Shown one piece after another: positions 25,512 through 34,928 of a stretch of DNA of 64,000 nt. Position 1 is the stretch's first letter. Each line of letters opens with the position of its first letter. The DNA lies in the NCBI GenBank assembly GCA_934086485.1, contig CAKOIF010000005.1, positions 20,299-84,298 on the forward strand, in the 5' to 3' direction. This DNA is from an uncultured Bacilli bacterium. GTDB taxonomy: Bacteria; Bacillota_I; Bacilli_A; RF39; UBA660. A program made the translations under genes and the position numbers. Under the pieces are notes generated by a model. The model made no database searches and had not been told where the DNA came from. It was given only the letters and a program-made list of their open reading frames with translations.

Positions 25512-26063
25512 ATGTATCGTTATATAATAGGAATAGTTACGGAGCAAGATAGTAATAATATTACTTTAGAATGTAATAATGTTGGTTATCAAGTTTTTGT
25601 ATCTAATCCATATTCATATGAACTAAATAGTGAATATAAAGTTTATTTATATAATCATATTAGAGAGGATGAAAACTCATTATATGGTTTTAAAACAAAG
25701 GAGGAGTTAGAATTATTTTTAAAGTTAATTAATGTTAAAGGATTAGGACCTAAAATGGCTAATGGTTTTTTTGCTACAGGTAGTGTTAAAGGTATTGTTG
25801 ATGCTATAAATAGAGAAAATGTTTTATACTTAACTAAATTTCCTAAAGTAGGTGAAAAGATTGCTAAACAAATTATTCTTGATTTAAAAGGTAAGATTGA
25901 GATTGATGGTGATGTTAGTAATGACTTGACAGCTGATTTATTTGAAGTATTACAAGGATTAGGTTATAAAACTAGTGAAATTAATAAAGTTATTAAAAAT
26001 GTTGATCCTTCTTTAAATGTAGAAATGCAAGTTAAAGAGGCACTTAAACTTTTATTGAGGTAA
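25512..26063 (+). CDS. ruvA: Holliday junction helicase subunit RuvA
   Basis: 183 residues: OB-fold N-domain (MYRYIIGIVTEQ...), helix-hairpin-helix region (INVKGLGPKMANGF; KFPKVGEKIAKQIILDLKGKI) and C-terminal domain III (ALKLLL). It binds the four-way junction and loads RuvB. The nucleotidase gene follows after 1 nt and ruvB comes next, so all three form one operon. Confidence 0.96.
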   Translation: MYRYIIGIVTEQDSNNITLECNNVGYQVFVSNPYSYELNSEYKVYLYNHIREDENSLYGFKTKEELELFLKLINVKGLGPKMANGFFATGSVKGIVDAINRENVLYLTKFPKVGEKIAKQIILDLKGKIEIDGDVSNDLTADLFEVLQGLGYKTSEINKVIKNVDPSLNVEMQVKEALKLLLR

Positions 26064-26064
26064 T

Positions 26065-26589
26065 ATGAGAATTGGTATTGATTTTGATAATACAATTGTA
26101 AATACATCTGTTACATCAAAAAGATATTTAGATAAACATTTACCTGGAAATAATTTAAATAGTTATCACGATTTATCTAAAAATGAGGGGCTAGATTTTT
26201 TCTATAAATATTATAAAGATATTACAAATAGTCTTGATTTATTTGATGGAGTATATGAGGCATTTTCATTTTTTAAAGAGAATAATATTGAGATAGCTCT
26301 TTTAACAGCAAGAGGTGGAGGATGTCCTGAAATAATCGACTTAACTAAAGAGTATTTAGAAAAACATAAGTTATATTTTGATAAATATATTTTTAAGGCT
26401 TTTCCTAAAGGTAAAGAGGCAGTAGAATATGGAATTGATTTAGTTATTGATGATACTTTAGAAGTAATTGAGGATGTTAGAAATCATAATGTAGAAGCAT
26501 TACACTATGGAGTAGATGTTAAAAATTGGTATGAAGTTATAAATTTTGTTAGGAGGAAGTTAGATGGACAGAATATTAGATGCAAATGA
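26065..26589 (+). CDS. HAD-family 5'(3')-deoxyribonucleotidase-like protein
   Basis: 174 residues. Motif I DFDNTIVN with the nucleophile Asp, motif II LLTARG and motif [16 protein letters not shown] match NT5C-type HAD phosphatases that dephosphorylate (deoxy)nucleoside monophosphates. Between ruvA and ruvB, overlapping the ruvB start by 26 nt. The placement within ruvAB is unusual. The substrate is inferred. Confidence 0.75.
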   Translation: MRIGIDFDNTIVNTSVTSKRYLDKHLPGNNLNSYHDLSKNEGLDFFYKYYKDITNSLDLFDGVYEAFSFFKENNIEIALLTARGGGCPEIIDLTKEYLEKHKLYFDKYIFKAFPKGKEAVEYGIDLVIDDTLEVIEDVRNHNVEALHYGVDVKNWYEVINFVRRKLDGQNIRCK

Positions 26590-27565
26590 ACAAAATGAGG
26601 AAGTTTTCGAAGAAAATATTAGACCTCAAAGGTTATCAGAATATGTTGGACAAACTGAAATAAAACAAAATTTAGATGTTTTTATTAAGGCTGCTAAAAT
26701 GAGAGGACAAGTACTAGATCATACTTTATTATATGGTCCTCCAGGACTTGGTAAAACAACTCTTGCTCATATTATTGCAAATGAAATGGGTACAAATATT
26801 AGAACAACATCAGGGCCTGCAATGGAAAAACCAGGAGATCTTGCAGCAGTACTTTCTTCACTTGAACCAGGAGATGTTTTATTTATTGATGAAATTCATA
26901 GACTTCCTTCTTATATTGAGGAAATACTTTATCCAGCAATGGAAGATTTTGAACTTGACCTTGTAATTGGTAGCGAAGGTAAAAGTAAGAGTATTAAAAT
27001 AGATTTACCACCTTTTACTTTAGTTGGGGCCACTACTAGGGCAGGAGATCTTACTTCACCACTTCGTGATAGATTTGGTATTGTAAATAAACTTGAATAT
27101 TATACTGATGATGAACTTGCAGGTATTGTCAAAAGAACTAGTAAAGTTTTAGATATGCCAATTGAGGATGATGCGGCTTTAGAGCTTGCCAAAAGAGCAA
27201 GAAAAACTCCGAGAATTGCTAATAGACTTTTCAAAAGAGTATCTGATTTTGCGTTAGTACTTGGTAATGGACATATTACTTTAGATATTACTAAAGATGC
27301 TTTAAAAAGATTAAAAGTTGATGATTATGGACTTGATAGTATAGATATAGAATATTTAAAAAGTTTAATTGAAAAATTTAATGGAGGTCCTGTTGGAATA
27401 GAAACTATTGCAACATCAATTGGTGAAGAAGTATCTACAATTGAGGATGTAGTAGAACCATTTCTTTTACAAGAGGGTTTTATAAAAAGAACTAAAAGTG
27501 GTAGAGTTGCCACTGAAAAAAGTTATGATCATTTAAAAATTGATTATAATAAATCTTTATTTTAG
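26564..27565 (+). CDS. ruvB: Holliday junction branch migration ATPase RuvB
   Basis: 333 residues: Walker [10 protein letters not shown], Walker B LFIDEIHR, sensor I GATTRAG, Arg finger region SPLRDRFG, sensor [11 protein letters not shown], and the C-terminal winged helix ([16 protein letters not shown]). AGGAGG precedes the ATG inside the upstream gene. It works with RuvA at recombination junctions. Confidence 0.97.
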   Translation: MDRILDANEQNEEVFEENIRPQRLSEYVGQTEIKQNLDVFIKAAKMRGQVLDHTLLYGPPGLGKTTLAHIIANEMGTNIRTTSGPAMEKPGDLAAVLSSLEPGDVLFIDEIHRLPSYIEEILYPAMEDFELDLVIGSEGKSKSIKIDLPPFTLVGATTRAGDLTSPLRDRFGIVNKLEYYTDDELAGIVKRTSKVLDMPIEDDAALELAKRARKTPRIANRLFKRVSDFALVLGNGHITLDITKDALKRLKVDDYGLDSIDIEYLKSLIEKFNGGPVGIETIATSIGEEVSTIEDVVEPFLLQEGFIKRTKSGRVATEKSYDHLKIDYNKSLF

Positions 27566-27577
27566 AAAGGATAAGTT

Positions 27578-28363
27578 ATGTTAGAACAAATAATAAGTAT
27601 TATAGTAATACTTTTAATAAGTTATATAATAAATTTATTAATTGATAAGTTTATTAAAAAAGTAATGGATAAAAAGAATAATAAAAATTTAAAAACTATT
27701 TTAATATTTTTTGATAGACTTAAAACTGTTATAATTTTTGGAATAGGTGTAACTCTTTGTTTATCAAAATTTAAAATGTTTAAATCACTTTCTGTTACCT
27801 TACTTTCTGCAGTTGGAATATTAACTACTATTTTAGGCTTAGCGGCTCAAGAGGCTCTTAAGAATCTATTTGGTAGTATTTCTCTTTTATTTTCTCATCC
27901 AATTGAGGTAGGAGATAGAATTCATATTTTAGAAAAAGATATATCTGGCACCGTTTTAGAGGTATCAATGAGACATACTATAATAAAAGGATATAATAAT
28001 CAAAGATATATTATTCCTAATAGTGTTTTAAATACACTTACAATTGAAAACTATGATTATAATGAAAATAAACATTGTTCATTTATGGAATATGGTATTT
28101 CTTATTCATCTGATTTAGATAAGGCCATAAAGCTTGCTAAGGAAGAACTTAAAAAATTATATAAAGATGCAAACTACGATATAAATGTTAAAGTAATAAG
28201 ATGGGATAGTTCCGCAGTAATACTTAGATGTTATGTATGGGGAAAAGATATTAGTGAAAGTTTTGAAAATAGTTGTAAATTAAATGAAAATTTAAAGAAA
28301 GTGTTTGATAAAAATAATATTGAAATTCCTTACAACTATATTAATGTAATTAATAAAAGGTAA
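27578..28363 (+). CDS. MscS-family mechanosensitive channel
   Basis: 261 residues: three membrane helices, of which the third (SVTLLSAVGILTTILGLAAQEALKNLFGSISLLF) is the Gly/Ala-rich pore helix. The MscS beta domain follows (EVGDRIHI, GTVLEVSMRHTIIKGYNNQRYIIPNS) with a C-terminal alpha/beta domain. It releases solutes on hypo-osmotic shock. It begins 12 nt after ruvB and is probably in the same transcript. Confidence 0.92.
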   Translation: MLEQIISIIVILLISYIINLLIDKFIKKVMDKKNNKNLKTILIFFDRLKTVIIFGIGVTLCLSKFKMFKSLSVTLLSAVGILTTILGLAAQEALKNLFGSISLLFSHPIEVGDRIHILEKDISGTVLEVSMRHTIIKGYNNQRYIIPNSVLNTLTIENYDYNENKHCSFMEYGISYSSDLDKAIKLAKEELKKLYKDANYDINVKVIRWDSSAVILRCYVWGKDISESFENSCKLNENLKKVFDKNNIEIPYNYINVINKR

Positions 28364-28394
28364 ATTTATTTAGAGTCTAATGATTTATAAATAT

Positions 28395-28430
28395 GAATAA
28401 CACTATAAAAGTTTAGTGTTATTTTTTTTA
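28395..28430 (+). terminator. Terminator after the MscS gene
   Basis: ATAACACTA / TAGTGTTAT stem with eight T. Confidence 0.8.
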
Positions 28431-28561
28431 TTTATAGTCGTTGTATTTGAAATAATAATAAAATTTCTTATGATATTTCTTATGACATTTGTCCTGACAT
28501 TATGTAATAATATTTTTTAATAATTAGTTTACACATAGAATAAAATTATTAGTTTTATCTA

Positions 28562-28590
28562 TTGAAAATAAAACATTATTATGATAGTAT
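28562..28590 (+). promoter_or_regulatory. Promoter of the 28613 surface gene
   Basis: TTGAAA, 17 nt, TAGTAT; ribosome site AAAGGATAGGG follows. Confidence 0.6.
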
Positions 28591-28612
28591 GAATATAGAA
28601 AGGATAGGGAAA

Positions 28613-30325
28613 ATGAAAAACCTAAAAAGAATAGTTTTAACTTTAGTAATGGCTTTTGCAATAATTTTACCCTCAATAGTTTTTGCAGAAACTAAAGAAG
28701 TTAAAACACAAGACGAACTTGCCGAAGTCTTTAAAAATGGTGGCGAGGCTAAGTTAATGGAGAACCTAACATTAACTAGTGACATTCTTTTACTTGATGG
28801 TAAAAAAGTTACTCTTGACTTAAATAATCATAATATTTTAACACAAACTAATAGATTAAAAGTTTACAAAGGAGACTTAATTCTTACAGGTAAAGGAACA
28901 ATTAATGGTACTATGGAACTTGGTGCTCCAGTTGTTATTTATGGTTCACTTGATCAAAATGATGCAAATTATTCTTCACTTACTGTTGATGAAAATGTAA
29001 CTTTAGAGGGCGACTTTGGTGCATACATTAGCTCTATATCAAAAAAATCTATTCATGGTGTTGTTGTAAATTTAAAAGGAACATTCAAATCAGTTAGTGA
29101 AGAACCTCAAGCTGCATTTACTATAAGTGGAAATAATAAAGACATTAAAAATTGTCCAATTATTAATATTTATAGTACTGCTAAATTTATTAGTAAAGAA
29201 TATGGATTATATGCAGCTGGTTATGCAATATGGAATATTGAGGGAGCAACAATCGAAGGTGGAATTGGTGGAATTGGTATTAAAGCCGGAAAAATCAATA
29301 TTAAGAATGCTAAAATATATGCTACTGGAGAGAAAGTCAAAGGTACATATAATGGCAATGGTATGAATGCCACTGGTGCTGCAATTGCTATTGAATCAAA
29401 TAATGGATATGCTGGAAATATTGAACTTACTATTGATGGTGGAGAATACCATTCAGCATATGGAAATTCAATTTATCATTACATAGCACAAAAAAATGCA
29501 GATGAAGTTGTAAATAGTAAACTAGTAACTTCAGTTGAGGTTAAAGGTGGAAGATTCTATGGAAACATTGATATGATGAAACCTGATGAAATTGAAATTT
29601 CTGGTGGTTCATTTACTGATGAATTAGTTACTAAAAAAGGTGGAGTAAAACTAGTAACAGGTGTAAAAGCTGTTAAAGATGGTGAAATGTATACTATAGT
29701 TAGTGAAAACAAAGGTGAATTAGTTGTTACTGCTCCAGAAGTTAAAGTTAGTGATAAAGTAGATGAAAAAGTTGCTAAAGAATTAACTGATGCAAAACTT
29801 ACTGATACTGTAACAGGTTTAAAAGAGGCTGTTGATTCTTCAAAAATCGAAGGATTAGAAAACACTTTAGTGGAGGTTAAAATTTCTAGTGAAATTAAAT
29901 CTTATGATAAAGAAAAAGGTGTTTTAGTTCTTGATATTAAACCGTATTATACAGTTAATCAAGAATCTAAAGTACTTCCTAATGAAGCAATAAATGGAAA
30001 AGTAAAAATAAAAGTTGCTGTTCCTAATGAAATTACATTTACTCATGCAAAAGTAGTACATAAAAATGGTGAAACTGTAATTGATACTAAAGAATATGAA
30101 ATTAAAGAGGAGAATGGACAAAAATATATTGAAATTGAAACTGAAAGTTTCTCTACATTCGAAGTTAGTTTCTATACTCCAGAAAAAACTGAAACTAAAG
30201 GTAATACTGATAAAGTAGAAAATCCTAATACAGTTGATGGAATCTTAGTATATACTTCAGTTACACTTATGAGTTTAGCTCTATTAGGTGCTGCTGCATT
30301 AGTACTTAAGAAAAAAATGAACTAA
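28613..30325 (+). CDS. Cell-surface beta-helix-like protein with sortase-type C-terminus
   Basis: 570 residues from ATG 28613 (the in-frame ATG at 28562 lies in the promoter). A signal peptide ends near VFA-ETKE. Residues ~40-340 have repeated short strands (KVTLDLNNHNIL, LILTGKGTINGT, VEVKGGRFYGN, IEISGGSFTDE) typical of a right-handed beta-helix. A helical/beta stalk follows. The end ENPNTVDG, hydrophobic helix, KKK resembles an NPxT-type sorting signal with Val in place of Gly. Probably wall-attached, perhaps an adhesin or glycan-binding protein. No catalytic residues identified. Confidence 0.7.
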   Translation: MKNLKRIVLTLVMAFAIILPSIVFAETKEVKTQDELAEVFKNGGEAKLMENLTLTSDILLLDGKKVTLDLNNHNILTQTNRLKVYKGDLILTGKGTINGTMELGAPVVIYGSLDQNDANYSSLTVDENVTLEGDFGAYISSISKKSIHGVVVNLKGTFKSVSEEPQAAFTISGNNKDIKNCPIINIYSTAKFISKEYGLYAAGYAIWNIEGATIEGGIGGIGIKAGKINIKNAKIYATGEKVKGTYNGNGMNATGAAIAIESNNGYAGNIELTIDGGEYHSAYGNSIYHYIAQKNADEVVNSKLVTSVEVKGGRFYGNIDMMKPDEIEISGGSFTDELVTKKGGVKLVTGVKAVKDGEMYTIVSENKGELVVTAPEVKVSDKVDEKVAKELTDAKLTDTVTGLKEAVDSSKIEGLENTLVEVKISSEIKSYDKEKGVLVLDIKPYYTVNQESKVLPNEAINGKVKIKVAVPNEITFTHAKVVHKNGETVIDTKEYEIKEENGQKYIEIETESFSTFEVSFYTPEKTETKGNTDKVENPNTVDGILVYTSVTLMSLALLGAAALVLKKKMN

Positions 30326-30331
30326 TTAAAA

Positions 30332-30359
30332 AGTCACATTAATTTGTGATTTTTTTTTA
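30332..30359 (+). terminator. Terminator, hairpin type shared with 32698
   Basis: TCACATTAATTTGTGA followed by nine T. The same 16-nt hairpin recurs at 32698-32713, so it flanks the surface gene at 30904 on both sides. Confidence 0.75.
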
Positions 30360-30725
30360 TACAAATAAGGGTGAATTCTAAAAGTAAATTTTATGTTAGT
30401 ATTTTTTAAGTCATTTTTATCTAAATATCTTTTAGAATTAAGAAAGTTTTAGTAAAACTCGGCAAAACATTGGTATTTACCAAGATTTACTTTAAAATTT
30501 TAGATTATTTATTGAATATAGAATTAGTAAATATTTAATATGAAGTTATATAAAAAGAATCACATTTGTAATTTTTCAATTTGTTGCGATTGAAGAAACT
30601 CCAACTGTTGCAAAATATGTAACTAATTAAAAAATATTGAAAAAATATTATTTAAAATGTAAATTTTTTTAATGGATAAAAAAATATATAAAATTCTTAC
30701 TATCCAAGTATTTACCTTGTTCGTA
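30360..30725. other. Long intergenic stretch, possible decayed switch remnants
   Basis: No coding potential seen. AATTCTAAAAG and CTTTTAGAATT form an 11-bp inverted repeat (~30372 and ~30429). The stretch from about 30395 to 30480 has loose similarity to element spacers (TAGTATTTT..., AAACTCGGCAAAACATTGGTATTTACC against CCCGTAAAATCGGTATATTA). Weak evidence; may be a remnant of another element. Confidence 0.25.
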
Positions 30726-30868
30726 TTTTCTTAAATGTTATATATGAAAATTTAATGCTTATTTTACGGAATATGGCACTAGATTTTTTAATAAATTGAT
30801 AGTATAATTTAGTAGTAAGGTACATAAATACGAGAATGCTTTTTTTAAATCTATAAGATTTAAAAAAA
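30726..30868. promoter_or_regulatory. Eroded invertible promoter-like element 5 (ON orientation)
   Basis: The left site (TTTTCTTAAAT at 30726 to 30750) is 4 nt short; the right site (30840-30868) has core CTATAAG and poly-T/poly-A-like half-sites. The 89-bp spacer matches the reverse complement of element 2's 89-bp spacer (shared ATTTTACGG, GG-ACTAGA, CATAAATAC), allowing single-base indels. The promoter therefore points at the downstream gene. Sites are decayed, so the switch may be locked. Confidence 0.6.
30780..30808 (+). promoter_or_regulatory. Promoter of element 5, pointing at the 30904 gene
   Basis: TAGATT, 17 nt, TATAAT, 96 nt before the start codon. The -10 is perfect, whereas copies in OFF elements have TAAAAT or TAGAAT. 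Confidence 0.65.
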
Positions 30869-30903
30869 ATGACCCCAGTATTTATAAGGGATTGGAGTAG
30901 ATT

Positions 30904-32676
30904 ATGGAAAAAAGTAAAATAACAAAATCTTTAGCAGTGTTTGCCTCAGTATTATTAATAATTATTATAGGAGTTGCTTCGTTTGCATATTTTGGTACGT
31001 TTAATGTAAACTTAAATAATAATGTAGCAGTAAATATTAATTCATCAAGTCCAGGTAATGCAACATTTACCTCAAATGCAACACAACTAAATTTACAAGT
31101 ACCAGCCGCAAATATGAGTTTTACAGTGGCAAATAACGAAGTTGCAGCAGCAGAAAATACCGCATTTCTAGATGTAACTCTTACTGGTTCATCAAATTTA
31201 CTAACAACTTGCACATATGATATAGTTTATGAATATGATGCAGGAAGTAATGTATATGGACAAGGTACAACGACTAAAACAAGTGGCGCTACAAAAGAAA
31301 TAACTATAGAAGTAAATGGTATGAATGGAAATAATCATTTTGCTACAGAAACAAATTTTGATCATGCAAATGTACAAAGTTATTATGATAGTACAAATAA
31401 ATATTATAAATTAGTAGAGGGTGCCACTATACAAAGTTTAGGTACTGAGCAATCAGTAAGATGGAAAATAACAGGTAGATACTATAATTTAACTGCATCA
31501 CAAGCACAACTTGGAGGAAAAAACTTTACTGGTAAAATATATGCAATAAGTAAAGGATGTTCTTCAGAAGATGGTTCATCAGTTAAAAAAGGTTATGAAA
31601 CAATACTTGCAAATAATGGAGGAAAAACTACAATTGAGGCAAAAGCAGCGCCTTCATTTGCAAGTATAGAAACAGGTAATAAAGGAATGTATTCATATAC
31701 AGAAGGAACAGGTAAAACATATTATTATAGAGGAGCAGTAGATAATAACTGGGTAAAATATGGTAAGTTTAAAGAAGACCAAATTGTTTACAGAGGTTTC
31801 TATGATGAAAACTCTACTGATGAAATTTGGTTTGATGGAAAAAGTTCACCAAAATACATAGATTATCCAACATTATCTAAATGTCAAACTGGAGTTGATT
31901 CAGATATGAATGGTTCTTCATATAACTATAAATGTAATGCAGTAACATATGCCCATAAAGGTGATGATATGTATTGGAGAATAATAAGGGTAGATAAAGA
32001 TAATAAAATAAAAATGATATATGCAGGAAATAAAGCCCCAAGTGAAAATGCAAAAGTAGCAATAACCGGAGCAGATACAAATATGGGATTTACAGCATAT
32101 AATAATGATTATAATCATACAGAATATGTAGGATTTCAATATACAACTGGTTCTCAAAGAGGAACAACAACAAATAGTACAATAAAAACATATTTAGATA
32201 ATTGGTATACAAAATACTTTAATGAAAATGTAAGTACATCAAGATTTAGTCAAACAACATTTTGCAATGATAGAAATACATCAAGCACTTGGGCATCGAC
32301 TGGCAGCAGTATTAACTATGCTCCATATACTAGGCTAACTGCAGATAATCCAACACCTACGTTCGAATGTAATACTGCGGATGTGGTAACAAATAATTTT
32401 GGACTAATAACAGCGGATGAAATTGTGCTAGCAGGAGGAAAACTTGGTACGGGCAACAGTGCTTTCTATTTAATTAATAATATGGCATATTGGGCGGGGT
32501 CCCCTGGTGGATTTTTTGTTGGTAGTTTGTTAGTGTTTGCGCTTGATCCGATTTATGGTATGACTGGTGGCAGTGTTGGTATTCGTCGTGTTGCGGCCCG
32601 TGGTGTAGTTTCTCTATCCTCTGAAAGTAAGTTACTTGGAAGTGGAACATATAATGATGTGTATGTAGTAAGTTGA
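30904..32676 (+). CDS. Large surface protein with SipW-type N-terminus and strongly variable tail
   Basis: 590 residues. The N-terminus (VFASVLLIIIIGVASFAYFGTF) and following beta module resemble the 18587 protein. The family C-terminal domain has an extra ~60-residue insertion (FKEDQIVYRGFYDENSTDEIW... YNYKCNAVTYAHKGDD) before MYWRIIRVDKDNKI, then GLITADEIVLAGG and a tail from 32491. Leader GGATTGGAGTAGATT before the ATG matches that of the 8945 gene. The upstream promoter is in the ON orientation, so this is the one member of the switched set predicted to be expressed in this sequence. Confidence 0.75.
   Translation: MEKSKITKSLAVFASVLLIIIIGVASFAYFGTFNVNLNNNVAVNINSSSPGNATFTSNATQLNLQVPAANMSFTVANNEVAAAENTAFLDVTLTGSSNLLTTCTYDIVYEYDAGSNVYGQGTTTKTSGATKEITIEVNGMNGNNHFATETNFDHANVQSYYDSTNKYYKLVEGATIQSLGTEQSVRWKITGRYYNLTASQAQLGGKNFTGKIYAISKGCSSEDGSSVKKGYETILANNGGKTTIEAKAAPSFASIETGNKGMYSYTEGTGKTYYYRGAVDNNWVKYGKFKEDQIVYRGFYDENSTDEIWFDGKSSPKYIDYPTLSKCQTGVDSDMNGSSYNYKCNAVTYAHKGDDMYWRIIRVDKDNKIKMIYAGNKAPSENAKVAITGADTNMGFTAYNNDYNHTEYVGFQYTTGSQRGTTTNSTIKTYLDNWYTKYFNENVSTSRFSQTTFCNDRNTSSTWASTGSSINYAPYTRLTADNPTPTFECNTADVVTNNFGLITADEIVLAGGKLGTGNSAFYLINNMAYWAGSPGGFFVGSLLVFALDPIYGMTGGSVGIRRVAARGVVSLSSESKLLGSGTYNDVYVVS
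32491..32632 (+). other. Hypervariable lectin tail, adenine-poor, 30904 gene
   Basis: TGG GCG GGG TCC CCT then a stretch with only about 10 A in ~97 nt by hand count, in a genome where A is about 40%. Ends GTTTCTCTATCCTCT like the 20008 copy. Codons are mostly NNT/NNG. Strong loss of A fits adenine-directed mutagenesis. Confidence 0.6.
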
Positions 32677-32686
32677 TTTTATGTAT

Positions 32687-32721
32687 ATAAAAAAAATCAC
32701 ATTAATTTGTGATTTTTTTTT
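32687..32721. terminator. Bidirectional terminator
   Basis: TCACATTAATTTGTGA with A-run before and T-run after, between two convergent genes. Confidence 0.75.
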
Positions 32722-33059
32722 ACTGTATTTTTAGCTACTTCTAAATAAGTTCTTAAAAGATTTCCAGCTCCAAGTTTAGTTCCACCAAAATATCTTACAA
32801 TTATTAAAAAGTGGCTATTTAGATTATTATAATTTAAAATATTATATATTTGCATTCCAGCACTATTATGTGGTTCTTTGTCATCAGTTTTTCCTGCAGT
32901 AGTGCCCAATATGTAAGCATAAGGAAAATGTTTTGCTTTAGGATGCTTACCTTTAACATCAATAAGTATTTTTTTGATATCTTCTTCGGTATCAATTTTA
33001 TATAGTAAACCTATAAATTTAGATTTTTTAACAGTTAATTCAAATTCATTTAATAACAT
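32697..33059 (-). CDS. YigZ/IMPACT family protein
   Basis: 120 residues from the ATG at 33059 (GAGGT upstream). KKSKFIGLLYKIDTEEDIKKILIDVKGKHPKAKHFPYAYILG, DDKEPHNSAGMQIYNIL and VRYFGGTKLGAGNLLRTY match the IMPACT N-terminal domain (UPF0029). It lacks the C-terminal ~70-residue domain of full-length YigZ. Function is not settled in bacteria. Confidence 0.85.
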   Translation of the reverse strand: MLLNEFELTVKKSKFIGLLYKIDTEEDIKKILIDVKGKHPKAKHFPYAYILGTTAGKTDDKEPHNSAGMQIYNILNYNNLNSHFLIIVRYFGGTKLGAGNLLRTYLEVAKNTVKKNHKLM

Positions 33060-33132
33060 AATATACCTCATAAAAATTATATCTTATTTTTAAGTATTTT
33101 TGTAGTATAATATTTTTGTAAGGAGAATTATT

Positions 33133-34893
33133 ATGTTTAAGGAAGAATTAAAACTTGTTCCACATGCACCTGGTTCTTATCAAATGGTTAATAGTGATGG
33201 AATAATAATTTATGTAGGTAAAGCCAAAGATTTAAATAAAAGACTTCATTCATATTTTCGTGGAACAGTAACAGGAAAAACTGCTTTAATGGTTAGTGAA
33301 GTAGATCATTTTAAGTATATTGTAACTAAAACTGAAACAGAAAGTTTTATATTAGAAATAAATTTAATTAAAAAATATAATCCTAAATATAATATTCTTT
33401 TAAAGGATGATAAAACTTATCCATACATTGAATATATTAAAAAACCTTATCCGGCTTTAAAAGTATCAAGATATATTAATGTAAAGAAAAGTGATAAGAA
33501 ACTTTTATTTGGACCATATCCTAATGCCTATGCTGCCCGAAGAATGGTATCTTTAATAAATAGATTATATCCTTTGAAAAAATGTGAAGGAAAACCTAAA
33601 GAAGTATGTTTATATTATCATATAGGAGAGTGTCTTGGATATTGCACTAAAGATATCCCTGAGGAAAAAATTAAAACTATGGAAAGTGAAATACTATCAT
33701 TTTTCCGTGGTAATGATAAAATAATTACTGATAAAATAAAAGAAAAAATGGAATATTTTTCTTCGAATTTAAATTATGAAAAAGCATTAGAACTTAAAAA
33801 TGAACTTGATTATATTAATTATATTTGTGAAAAACAAAAAGTTCAATCTAATGATTTTGTTAATAGAGATGTTGTATCATATTATTTTTTCAAAGGCTAT
33901 CTTTCTATTGAAATACTTTTTATTAGAAATGGTAAACTACTTGGAAGTCATAATAATATAATTGTACCTATTGAAAGTAATGAAGAAGAAATAGTAAGTT
34001 ATTTATATTCATTTTATCAAAAACACGAAGTTCCTAAAGAAATAGTTATTCCAACTGAAATTGATGATAGTATGCTTTCTAAACTACTTGATACAAATTT
34101 TGTTAAACCTTTAAAAGGAACAAAGAAAAAACTTCTTGAAATAGCCTATGAAAATGCAAGAATTACTTTAGAAAATAGTTTAGATAGATTTAAAAATGAT
34201 GAAAAAAGAGTATTTGAAGCCCATGATAATCTAAGAAAGATTCTTAATATGAATAGTTTATATAGAATAGATGCCTTTGATAACTCAAACCTATTTGGAT
34301 CTTTTTCAGTCGGAGCAATGGTTGTATTTAAAAATGGTAAACCAAGTAAAAATGATTATCGTAAATATAAAATTAGTGTAGATAAAAATGATGATTATCA
34401 TATGATGAAAGAGGTTATATATCGTAGATACTTTAGATGTATAGTTGATAAAGAAGAAATGCCAGATTTAATAATATTAGATGGAGGACTTAATCAAATA
34501 AATGCTTGTAAAGAAGTTTTAAATACTTTAAATTTAAATATTAAAGTAGTAGGTTTAAAAAAAGATAATCATCATAGAACAAATGCTCTTTTAGATAGTG
34601 ATACTTTAAAAACTTATGATTTAACAGGACATGATGATGTATTTAATTATTTAACTAGAATCCAAGATGAAGTTCATAGATTTGTTATTACTTATCATAA
34701 AACAATAAGGAGTAAAGGTATGCTTAAAAGTATGCTTTCTAATGTTGAGGGATTAGGTACTCAAAGAATAAATAATTTACTTAAAAAGTTTGGTAGTATT
34801 GAGAAAATTAAGAATGCTGATATCAAAGAGTTAAAGAAAGTTATTCCTGAAAATATAGCTATTGAGTTAAAAAGATATTTAAATGAAAACTAA
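33133..34893 (+). CDS. uvrC: UvrABC excinuclease subunit C
   Basis: 586 residues: GIY-YIG domain (PGSYQMVNSDGIIIYVGKAKDLNKRLHSYF) for the 3' cut, UVR motif (NYEKALELKNELDYI), UvrC RNase H-like domain (RIDAFDNSNLFGSFSVGAMVVF ... HHRTNALL) for the 5' cut, and a C-terminal helix-hairpin-helix (VEGLGTQRINNLLKKFGSIEKI). Nucleotide excision repair. AAGGAG precedes the ATG; no SOS box seen. Confidence 0.97.
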   Translation: MFKEELKLVPHAPGSYQMVNSDGIIIYVGKAKDLNKRLHSYFRGTVTGKTALMVSEVDHFKYIVTKTETESFILEINLIKKYNPKYNILLKDDKTYPYIEYIKKPYPALKVSRYINVKKSDKKLLFGPYPNAYAARRMVSLINRLYPLKKCEGKPKEVCLYYHIGECLGYCTKDIPEEKIKTMESEILSFFRGNDKIITDKIKEKMEYFSSNLNYEKALELKNELDYINYICEKQKVQSNDFVNRDVVSYYFFKGYLSIEILFIRNGKLLGSHNNIIVPIESNEEEIVSYLYSFYQKHEVPKEIVIPTEIDDSMLSKLLDTNFVKPLKGTKKKLLEIAYENARITLENSLDRFKNDEKRVFEAHDNLRKILNMNSLYRIDAFDNSNLFGSFSVGAMVVFKNGKPSKNDYRKYKISVDKNDDYHMMKEVIYRRYFRCIVDKEEMPDLIILDGGLNQINACKEVLNTLNLNIKVVGLKKDNHHRTNALLDSDTLKTYDLTGHDDVFNYLTRIQDEVHRFVITYHKTIRSKGMLKSMLSNVEGLGTQRINNLLKKFGSIEKIKNADIKELKKVIPENIAIELKRYLNEN

Positions 34894-34928
34894 ATTATGA
34901 TAAACTATATAATAGGAAGGAAAGTTAT

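Noticed and set aside
32361..32400. GTTCGAAT resembling a tRNA T-arm
   Set aside because: It lies inside a surface-protein gene and no acceptor or anticodon stems flank it.
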